Below are positions 1 through 5,559 of a DNA stretch of 7,850 nucleotides, in pieces. This stretch comes from Cytophagales bacterium (lineage in GTDB: Bacteria > Bacteroidota > Bacteroidia > Cytophagales > Cytophagaceae). Location of the stretch: positions 1 through 7,850 of the forward strand of contig JANYCO010000681.1 in assembly GCA_025360235.1 (NCBI GenBank), in the 5' to 3' direction. Both the position numbers and the translations under genes were made by a program. A model generated the notes under the pieces. That model searched no databases. It was not told the DNA's origin and was given only the letters and a program-made list of their open reading frames with translations. Position 1 is the stretch's first letter, and every line of letters begins with the position of its first letter.

Positions 1-2575
1 AGATGGTATTAATATTAGCAATGCTACTTCCTGTATTATTGGTGGGGCTGCTGCTAATGAAGGAAATATCATTTCTGGAAATACGACTTCTGGAATTGTC
101 CTTAGTAACTCTTCCAGCAACGCTGTAATAAAAGGAAATAAGATTGGTACGGATTTGACGGGTTCCGTTGCTCTAGCAAACAAAATCCACGGTATAAGTA
201 TTTATACAAATGTTTTAAATACAATTATTGGCGGTGGTTTGGCGGGGGAAGGTAACTTAATTTCCGGCAATACATTATACGGTATCAACAACGATGACAA
301 ATCTTCAGGTACAGTAATAAAAGGAAATAAGATTGGTACTAATTTAGCGGGTTCGGCGGCTTTATCGAATGCTGGGGGCGGAGTAAATATTGATAACAGC
401 AGTATTAATGCAATTATCGGAGGGGCTGTTTCGGGAGAAGGCAATTTAGTATCAGGGAATGGTGCTTATGGTATTTATATTAGAAGGCATTCTGCTGGCG
501 CTATAGTAAAAGGAAATAAAATAGGCACTAATCTCGCAGGTATAGCTGCTATTGCTAATTATGCTCAAGGGATCTGTAGCGATAGTTCACACAATATGAC
601 GATCGGAGGGCCCTCCAAAACAGAAAGAAATATCATCTCAGGCAATGGTAATGCTTTAAATCTTTTCCTAGGAAATAATGGGTTAGGAATAAGTAATAGT
701 AATGGACATATTATCAAAGGAAATTTTATCGGAACATCAGTCACAGGCCTAGCTGCTATTCCAAATTTTGATACTGGAATCTCTATGCTGAACTCTACTG
801 GAAATACCATCGGAGGAGTTTCCTATATGGAAAGGAATGTGTCTTCAGGTAATTTAAATTTTGGAGTTTATTTTAGCAATGTAGACAATACTTCTATTAC
901 CGGTAATTACTTAGGTACTGACAGCACGGGTAATGCACCTTTAGGTAATGGAATACATGGCGTTAGTACAAATACAAATTCTGATAATAATGTTTGGACT
1001 GCTAATGTATTAAGTGGAAATGTTGGAGAGGGAATTGATATACTTACTTCTACCAATAATACTTTGTATGGTAACTTCGTTGGACTTGGATTAAATGGTA
1101 CTACAAAAGTTGCTAACAAATCGAACGGAATGAGAATTGGACAAGGAGCCACTAATAATATAATTGGAGGAACTGCTGCTGGTCAAAGAAATTATATTTC
1201 TGGAAATGGGAATGGTCCAACTCCCCAAGGAGGTTCTCATGGTATCAATATAGATGTTTGGTCTTCCGGTAATGTAATAAAAGGGAATTACATTGGATCT
1301 GACATCACAGGAATGGTTGCTATCGGAAATTCCGGATCCGGAATAATGTTTCTTCAGGATTGTAATAATAACGTCGTTGGTGGAGTTGGTGCAGGAGAAG
1401 GAAATTTACTATGCTGTAGTACGGGAGATTGGGGTGTAAGATTGAATATTTCAAATGGCAATACCATATTAGGGAATTTAATAGGTGTGAATGCTGCTTC
1501 AACTATTGCAGCAGGATTCGGCAATAATAAATTTGGAATAGGTATTGTAATATACAACGACGGTAGTGGTGTTTATAACGGGAGTAATAATATTATTGGA
1601 GGTATTGGAGCCGGTGCAAATATAATTGCCAATAACGGAAGTGATGGTGTAAATATAGAAAATGCAGGATTGAGCGGAACAGCTGCTAATTTCAATCCTA
1701 TTATTGGAAACAAAATTTATTGCAATGGTGGTCTGGGAATAAACATGCAGAACAACGCGGCTACAGAAAATGAAGGTGTACCAGCACCAGGAGTTACAAG
1801 CTCTACAGCAATGTCTATCAGCGGCACTGGTGTTGCAGGAAATACGATTCACGTATACAGAAATCAATTCACTGATGGAGCGCGTTGCGATTGTGAAGGA
1901 GAAATATATGTAGGAACCACTGTGGTGGGAGGCGGTGGCGCCTGGACGCTTGCACATGGATTAGGTCTTACTGCAGCGCAAGCATTATCTGTAACTGCCA
2001 CACAAACAAATCCAACCAACAGTACTTCTGAATTCTGGGTTTGTGCAGTACCACTTCCGGTAGATCTTCTTTCCATGGAAGCAAAAAGAAATAACAACAG
2101 TGTTGATGTAAAATTTACTGTAGCCAGTGAGAGCAGTATGAATATCTACCACATTATGAGAAGCAATGATGGAATTAATTTTGAAATAATAGGCTCCGTG
2201 CTACCTGAAAATAATATAAACACAATCACTACCTATACTTTTGAAGACTTGAATCCATTGAGTGGCACAAGTTATTACAGAATTCAAACAGTAGAAAACG
2301 ATGGTCATGTAGCACATTCGAAAATAGTACAGACTACAAACAGCAAAGATATTCCTACAACCATTTATCCAAACCCTGCTACCGATCAGGTAACAATAAC
2401 TTCTTCTAACATGACAAGAATCGAGTTGCACAATGCACTTGGACAACTTGTTCTTGCAAGAGGAATTGCTTCTTCAGAAATAACGATACAGCTGAGCGAC
2501 CTTGCGAAAGGAGTTTATTTTGTAAAAGTGTTTGAGGGAGAGCTTGCGAAGATCTATAAGCTGGAAAAAAATTAA
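1..2575 (+). CDS. Secreted right-handed beta-helix repeat protein with T9SS type A sorting domain (5' partial)
   Basis: The frame is open from base 2 to the TAA at 2573-2575, giving 857 visible residues. The first bases already encode repeat sequence, so the start and signal peptide lie outside the window; the TTG at 155 is an internal Leu codon. Bases 2 to about 1780 encode Gly/Asn/Ile-rich modules alternating GN-x-IGT and IIGG-x3-GEGNLISGN with GI-x-I turns, typical of right-handed parallel beta-helix proteins with coils of about 21 residues. Bases 1780-2050 encode an Ig-like segment with a CDCEGE motif. Bases 2051-2350 begin LPVDLLS and resemble the FN3-like domain often preceding sorting tails. 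Bases 2357-2572 are the tail itself. The product is presumably exported by Sec, then by T9SS, and attached to the surface or released. Its ligand is unknown: related folds occur in adhesins and polysaccharide-active enzymes, but I see no catalytic motif. Family confidence is high, function unknown. Confidence 0.93.
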   Translation, partial: DGINISNATSCIIGGAAANEGNIISGNTTSGIVLSNSSSNAVIKGNKIGTDLTGSVALANKIHGISIYTNVLNTIIGGGLAGEGNLISGNTLYGINNDDKSSGTVIKGNKIGTNLAGSAALSNAGGGVNIDNSSINAIIGGAVSGEGNLVSGNGAYGIYIRRHSAGAIVKGNKIGTNLAGIAAIANYAQGICSDSSHNMTIGGPSKTERNIISGNGNALNLFLGNNGLGISNSNGHIIKGNFIGTSVTGLAAIPNFDTGISMLNSTGNTIGGVSYMERNVSSGNLNFGVYFSNVDNTSITGNYLGTDSTGNAPLGNGIHGVSTNTNSDNNVWTANVLSGNVGEGIDILTSTNNTLYGNFVGLGLNGTTKVANKSNGMRIGQGATNNIIGGTAAGQRNYISGNGNGPTPQGGSHGINIDVWSSGNVIKGNYIGSDITGMVAIGNSGSGIMFLQDCNNNVVGGVGAGEGNLLCCSTGDWGVRLNISNGNTILGNLIGVNAASTIAAGFGNNKFGIGIVIYNDGSGVYNGSNNIIGGIGAGANIIANNGSDGVNIENAGLSGTAANFNPIIGNKIYCNGGLGINMQNNAATENEGVPAPGVTSSTAMSISGTGVAGNTIHVYRNQFTDGARCDCEGEIYVGTTVVGGGGAWTLAHGLGLTAAQALSVTATQTNPTNSTSEFWVCAVPLPVDLLSMEAKRNNNSVDVKFTVASESSMNIYHIMRSNDGINFEIIGSVLPENNINTITTYTFEDLNPLSGTSYYRIQTVENDGHVAHSKIVQTTNSKDIPTTIYPNPATDQVTITSSNMTRIELHNALGQLVLARGIASSEITIQLSDLAKGVYFVKVFEGELAKIYKLEKN
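125..1711 (+). repeat. Tandem beta-helix modules, basic period 189 bp (63 codons)
   Basis: The module start (x-I-x-GN-x-IGT) recurs at about 125, 314, 503, 710, 893, 1061, 1274, 1463 and 1697. The spacings are 189, 189, 207, 183, 168, 213, 189 and 234 bases, all multiples of three. Sixty-three residues fits three 21-residue beta-helix coils. The first copies are the most similar at DNA level: 125-150 and 314-339 are identical over 26 bases, and 503-528 is a close variant. Later copies are diverged, and the last (PIIGNKIYCNGG) is degenerate, as expected at the C-terminal cap. Another IIGG half-module lies to the left (about base 38), so the array continues beyond the window. Confidence 0.9.
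2357..2572 (+). other. T9SS type A C-terminal sorting domain (Por_Secre_tail)
   Basis: The last 72 residues of the beta-helix protein carry the classic order of this domain: IYPNPATDQVTI, then an IELHNALGQLV strand, then LSDLAKGVYFVKV, ending in a short basic strand (KIYKLEKN). In known T9SS cargo this domain directs the protein across the outer membrane and is usually removed, with the cargo released or linked to a surface glycolipid. No T9SS machinery gene is in the window, so the genome must encode it elsewhere. Confidence 0.93.
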
Positions 2576-2584
2576 TTATAATTA

Positions 2585-2613
2585 TTAACCATTATTAATT
2601 AACCATTATTAAT
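2585..2613. repeat. 14-bp direct repeat overlapping the four-helix-bundle stop codon
   Basis: TTAACCATTATTAA occurs twice head to tail at 2585-2598 and 2599-2612. The TAA stop of the minus-strand four-helix-bundle gene (2599-2601) lies at the junction, and its last codons (NINNG) are written in repeat sequence. The 23-base gap between the two convergent stop codons contains nothing else except the perfect palindrome TAATTATAATTA (2573-2584). That palindrome is too A/T-rich to call a confident terminator. Confidence 0.75.
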
Positions 2614-2961
2614 ATTTGCTTTCGTGGTTTTAAGGATGCTTGTAGTTAATTTAACGATTTCTGTCGCATCTATATTTATGCTTTCGAATTGTTCTTGTTT
2701 TAAATAGTTGGTTTTATATAATAATTCTAACCAATAAATAGTTTCGTTAATTTCTTTCTGAGCAATACCCATTTTATGTTTAAAGTCAGCTTTGCTTTCA
2801 GCATGTTCTGCTTCCCTGATCATAGCTCCAATGCTGGTAACACTTCTTAAAAGTTGTTTAGACAGTACAAACTCTTTCCTAGAGTCAGCCAGAAACTGGT
2901 ACAACTTCACAATTCTAATAGCAAAAGCAAAGCTCTTTGTTTTAACAATATTCTCTTTCAT
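2599..2961 (-). CDS. Four-helix bundle protein (S23 / 23S rRNA-IVP family)
   Basis: The 120-residue product has the normal length for this family. Four amphipathic helices can be drawn at about residues 5-28, 31-57, 58-85 and 88-116. The family signature is clear: LSKQLLRSVTSIGAMIREAEHAESKADF at 33-60, then IAQKEINETIYWLELL at 66-81. Position 47 is Met where relatives commonly have Asn (SIGAN). The family was first seen as ORFs inside 23S rRNA intervening sequences, and is related to Avd, the accessory protein of diversity-generating retroelements. Most Bacteroidota copies are solitary chromosomal genes of unknown function, probably oligomeric and nucleic-acid binding. Here there is no rRNA or reverse transcriptase nearby. 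The gene follows tex on the same strand after a 76-base gap and converges on the beta-helix gene. ATG at 2961 is the natural start. Family sure, role unknown. Confidence 0.92.
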   Translation of the reverse strand: MKENIVKTKSFAFAIRIVKLYQFLADSRKEFVLSKQLLRSVTSIGAMIREAEHAESKADFKHKMGIAQKEINETIYWLELLYKTNYLKQEQFESINIDATEIVKLTTSILKTTKANINNG

Positions 2962-2981
2962 AACTATCTATTTTAAAAAAT

Positions 2982-3009
2982 TAAAAATACTTTATAAAAA
3001 AATTATCAA
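2982..3009 (-). promoter_or_regulatory. Possible promoter of the four-helix-bundle gene
   Basis: On the minus strand TTG (3009-3007) is followed after 17 bases by TATTTTTA (2989-2982), a one-mismatch fit to the Bacteroidota -7 element TAnnTTTG, and the ATG is 20 bases further on. The TTG is supplied by the last unit of the heptamer array. The surroundings are so A/T-rich that a chance match is quite possible; read-through from tex is the alternative. Confidence 0.3.
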
Positions 3010-3042
3010 TTATCAATTATCAATTATCCATTATCCATTATT
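3001..3042. repeat. Heptamer tandem array (AATTATC x4, CATTATY x2)
   Basis: Six contiguous 7-base units: AATTATC at 3001-3007, 3008-3014, 3015-3021 and 3022-3028, then CATTATC at 3029-3035 and CATTATT at 3036-3042. The array fills half of the tex to four-helix-bundle gap, and its last unit contains the tex stop codon (3038-3040). On the minus strand the units read GATAATT, giving TTG at each AATTATC junction. The period of seven is not a multiple of three, so the array does not extend the tex reading frame. Confidence 0.9.
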
Positions 3043-5320
3043 TTTTAAACTTCCCCATCAACATAGAAAGCTTCGCCTGCATATCTCCCTCTACTACCGG
3101 TGTTTCTTTTTTGTCTTTCTTTGGTCCGGAAGATTTCTGTATGTTTTCATCTTTCATAGAAAGCGAAATTCTTTTTCTGGCTACATCAATTTCAAGTACG
3201 GTTACCTGAACTTTCTGAGAAACTTTCACCACTTCTGAAGCGTCGGTGATAAATTTATTGGAAAGATGACTCACGTGAATAAGCCCGTCCTGATGAACGC
3301 CTATGTCTACAAAGGCACCGAATTTAGTGATGTTGGTGATGATGCCTGGAAGTTTCATACCTGGCTTTAGATCACTAATCTTATTGATGCCTTCGGCAAA
3401 TTCAAATAATTCAAAACCTTCTCTTGGGTCTCTTCCCGGTTTGTCAAGCTCTTTTAGAATATCGGTAAGTGTAGGGAGACCAATTTTTTCAGTAACATAT
3501 TTTTTCAGATCAATTTGTTTACGGAGCTCTGATTTTTTTGTCAGGTCGTCCACCGAACAACCCAGATCTTTAGCCATTTTTTCTACGATAGGATAAGTTT
3601 CCGGGTGCACTGCACTGGAGTCAAGAGGATTTTCTGCTTTGTAAATGCGGAGAAATCCTGCAGCCTGTTCGTAAGCCTTATCACCCATACGGGCAACTTT
3701 TTTCAATGCTTCGCGGTTTTTGAATGGACCGTTGGAATCCCTGTACTCTACAATGTTTTGAGCCAGTTGTGGTCCAAGTCCAGATACATAAGTAAGAATT
3801 TGTTTACTTGCAGTATTTACTTCCACACCCACAGCATTCACACAACTGATTACAACATCGTCAAGACTTTGTTTAAGTAAATTCTGATCTACGTCGTGCT
3901 GGTATTGTCCTACCCCAATTGATTTGGGATCTAGTTTTACCAATTCCGCCAATGGGTCCATGAGACGACGGCCAATGGATACGGCACCTCTAACGGTTAC
4001 ATCTTTGTCAGGAAATTCTTCTCTTGCTACATCGGAAGCAGAATAAATAGAGGCACCGCTCTCATTTACCATCACCACCGGAATATTTTGAAGGCCAATA
4101 TTTTTTACAAACGTTTCGGTTTCTCTACCCGCAGTTCCGTTGCCTATTGCGAAAGCTTGAATGTTGTATTCTTTTACAAGATGTTCAATAGTAGAACTAC
4201 TTTCTCTGGTTTGGCGCTGTGGTTCGTGCGGGAAAATGGCAGTATAATGGAGTAATTTTCCCTGACTATCCAGACAAACCAACTTACAGCCACTTTTGAA
4301 TCCGGGATCTAATGCCATTACATTTTTTTGTCCTAGGGGGGCTGCAAGCAATAGTTGACGTAGGTTATCAGCAAATACATGAATCGCTTCCAGGTCTGCT
4401 TTTTGTTTGGAGCTCATCCGGATCTCTGTTTCCATAGAAGGACGAAGCAGTCTTTTGTAAGAATCTTTTACCGCCAGTTTTACTTGTTGTGAAAGATCGG
4501 AATTTCCTTTCACTGTTTTTGATTCGATGTAGTCAAGCGTATCTTCTTCAGGAGGGAGAATGTCCATCATAAGAAACATTTCTTTTTCTCCGCGTCTCAT
4601 GGCAAGTAAGCGGTGTGACGGAGCTTTTGAAAGGGGTTCTTCCCACTCAAAATAATCCTGAAATTTTTGTGCTTCCAATTCTTTACCTGGGAATACTTTT
4701 GTTTTAAGTGTTCCTTTCTTTAAGAATATTTCTCTTACACCTGCACGTACTTCCTGGTTTTCACTTATTTTTTCTGCGATAATGTCTCTGGCGCCTGCCA
4801 ATGCTTCTTCGGCAGTGGTTACACCTTTTTCTGCACTCAGGTATTTTTCTACTTCTGTTTCCAGGTTTAGCTTATCCTGTAGGAAGATCAGATCAGCTAG
4901 TGGTTCTAGTCCTTTCTCTTTCGCTATTGTTGCTTTTGTTTTGCGTTTTGGTTTATAAGGCAGATAAATATCTTCAAGTTCCGTAAGCGTTTCAGCATTA
5001 TTTATTTTCTTCTCCAGTACATCCGTAAGTTTTTCCAGTTCTTTCATCGACTTTAGAATACTTTCTTTGCGTTTGTCTAATTCACGTAATTGAGCCACCC
5101 TGTCTCTTATCGCCGTGATCTGAACTTCATCCAGACTGCCAGTCATTTCTTTCCGGTAACGGGAGATAAAAGGGACTGTAGCTCCACTATCAAGCAATTC
5201 AATGGTGGATTCAATATTTTTTTGAGCGATGTTAAGCTCTTTAGCAATTTTAGAGTTGTAATTATTTTCCAAGGTTTCTCTTATTAGGAAGCAAAAATAA
5301 AAAATGCGCTTGTTTAGCAT
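3038..5320 (-). CDS. tex: Tex: S1-domain RNA-binding transcription accessory protein
   Basis: Tex is a cytoplasmic nucleic-acid-binding protein conserved across bacteria and linked to transcription and RNA metabolism; its precise role is unsettled. The domain order is complete. A helical Tex N-terminal domain spans about residues 20-320, with the family motif TVPFISRYRKEMTGSLDE at 48-65 and IYLPYKPKRKTKA at 118-130. A YqgF/RNase H-like domain spans about 332-460 (VMALDPGFKSGCK; AIGNGTAGRETE). A helix-hairpin-helix region follows at about 503-560 (SGLGPQLAQNIVEYR). The S1 domain is at about 653-723 (GIITNITKFGAFVDIGVHQDGLIHVS), before a Lys-rich tail. The full 760 residues from ATG 5320 include an odd hydrophobic lead. 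TTG at 5270-5272 would start MENNYNSKIAKELN, give 744 residues, and match the N-terminal length of E. coli Tex, so it is my preferred true start. The gene is divergent from the receptor gene and upstream of the four-helix-bundle gene. Confidence 0.96.
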   Translation of the reverse strand: MLNKRIFYFCFLIRETLENNYNSKIAKELNIAQKNIESTIELLDSGATVPFISRYRKEMTGSLDEVQITAIRDRVAQLRELDKRKESILKSMKELEKLTDVLEKKINNAETLTELEDIYLPYKPKRKTKATIAKEKGLEPLADLIFLQDKLNLETEVEKYLSAEKGVTTAEEALAGARDIIAEKISENQEVRAGVREIFLKKGTLKTKVFPGKELEAQKFQDYFEWEEPLSKAPSHRLLAMRRGEKEMFLMMDILPPEEDTLDYIESKTVKGNSDLSQQVKLAVKDSYKRLLRPSMETEIRMSSKQKADLEAIHVFADNLRQLLLAAPLGQKNVMALDPGFKSGCKLVCLDSQGKLLHYTAIFPHEPQRQTRESSSTIEHLVKEYNIQAFAIGNGTAGRETETFVKNIGLQNIPVVMVNESGASIYSASDVAREEFPDKDVTVRGAVSIGRRLMDPLAELVKLDPKSIGVGQYQHDVDQNLLKQSLDDVVISCVNAVGVEVNTASKQILTYVSGLGPQLAQNIVEYRDSNGPFKNREALKKVARMGDKAYEQAAGFLRIYKAENPLDSSAVHPETYPIVEKMAKDLGCSVDDLTKKSELRKQIDLKKYVTEKIGLPTLTDILKELDKPGRDPREGFELFEFAEGINKISDLKPGMKLPGIITNITKFGAFVDIGVHQDGLIHVSHLSNKFITDASEVVKVSQKVQVTVLEIDVARKRISLSMKDENIQKSSGPKKDKKETPVVEGDMQAKLSMLMGKFKK
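5292..5299 (-). promoter_or_regulatory. Possible -7 element for tex
   Basis: The minus strand reads TATTTTTG, an exact match to the Bacteroidota -7 consensus TAnnTTTG, 19 bases before the alternative TTG start of tex. The nearest upstream TTG (5327-5325) is 25 bases away, longer than the usual 17-23 spacing, so the match is incomplete. If real, it excludes the ATG at 5320 as the start, because transcription would begin inside that lead. Confidence 0.3.
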
Positions 5321-5376
5321 AGATCAAGTTACTCACAGGCTGTTTCGTAACTATTTATAAAGTAAAATATTTTAAT

Positions 5377-5420
5377 TAAACTATTGATTAATAATATTTT
5401 AATATACAATCAATAGTTTA
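5377..5420. promoter_or_regulatory. 13-bp perfect inverted repeat, candidate operator upstream of the receptor gene
   Basis: TAAACTATTGATT (5377-5389) and AATCAATAGTTTA (5408-5420) are perfect reverse complements separated by an 18-base A/T-only-but-one spacer. The dyad centre is at about 5398.5, some 80 bases upstream of the transcription start predicted from the receptor promoter. The core AAACTATTG recurs in direct orientation at 5439-5447. The element lies between divergent genes, so a terminator role is unlikely and a regulator-binding site is the better reading. The regulator is not identifiable from the window. Confidence 0.6.
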
Positions 5421-5437
5421 TTTAGAATATTTCTAAA
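5421..5437. promoter_or_regulatory. 17-bp palindrome (7-3-7), candidate metal-regulator operator
   Basis: TTTAGAATATTTCTAAA is a perfect palindrome with seven-base arms around TAT. It directly abuts the 13-bp inverted repeat and ends eight bases before the -33 TTG of the receptor promoter, where a bound protein would affect RNA polymerase. The TTTAG...CTAAA ends recall sites of DtxR-type iron/manganese regulators, and the length also suits a Fur-type dimer. The downstream gene is probably an iron-chelate receptor, so metal control is a reasonable but unproven inference. Confidence 0.55.
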
Positions 5438-5438
5438 C

Positions 5439-5447
5439 AAACTATTG
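5439..5447 (+). repeat. Third copy of AAACTATTG, containing the -33 TTG
   Basis: AAACTATTG repeats the core of the inverted-repeat arms (5378-5386 plus strand; 5419-5411 minus strand). Its last three bases are the -33 TTG of the receptor promoter. A weaker relative, TAACTATTT, lies at 5348-5356. The plus-strand copies start 30 and 61 bases apart, close to three and six helical turns. Confidence 0.5.
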
Positions 5448-5474
5448 GAAAATTAACTTTCGCTATTAATTTTG
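5445..5474 (+). promoter_or_regulatory. Bacteroidota-type promoter of the receptor gene
   Basis: TTG at 5445-5447, a 19-base spacer, then TAATTTTG at 5467-5474 match the Bacteroidota primary sigma consensus TTG-N17-23-TAnnTTTG exactly. Transcription would begin near 5480, leaving a 5' leader of about 80 bases before the ATG at 5560. The leader contains a weak near-palindrome (CTTATTTA at 5480-5487 against TAATTAAG at 5498-5505), to which I assign no function. Confidence 0.7.
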
Positions 5475-5559
5475 CATCGTCTTATTTAAAATCAGTCTAA
5501 TTAAGAATAGTGAATAATAAGGCTTTAATTATACTAAAAACAAAGAAAAGATAGAATAT

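Noticed and set aside
1499..1957. Minus-strand 152-codon open frame opposite the beta-helix gene
   Set aside because: Its Ser/Thr/Ile/Cys-rich translation mirrors the complement of Asn/Gly-rich repeat codons and shows no family resemblance; it is a shadow.
1..2961. Diversity-generating retroelement (surface protein target plus Avd-like protein)
   Set aside because: There is no reverse transcriptase, no template/variable repeat pair, and the target's 3' end is a sorting tail rather than a lectin-type variable domain. The Avd-family gene is also on the opposite strand.
3001..3042. CRISPR-like short repeat array
   Set aside because: The units are 7 bases, contiguous and without spacers, and no cas genes are nearby; this is a simple tandem repeat.
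2792..3238. Plus-strand 148-codon open frame
   Set aside because: It lies opposite the four-helix-bundle gene, the heptamer array and the end of tex. Its composition is Phe/Leu/Tyr-rich low complexity with no recognisable domain, so it is an antisense shadow.
5364..5380. Small palindromes AAAATATTTT and TTTAATTAAA
   Set aside because: Ten-base A/T-only palindromes are expected by chance in DNA of this composition, so they are not called as operators.
5377..5420. Inverted repeat as a rho-independent terminator or IS end
   Set aside because: The flanking genes diverge, so no transcript needs terminating here. The stem is A/T-rich with an 18-base loop and no T-run, and no transposase or target duplication is visible.
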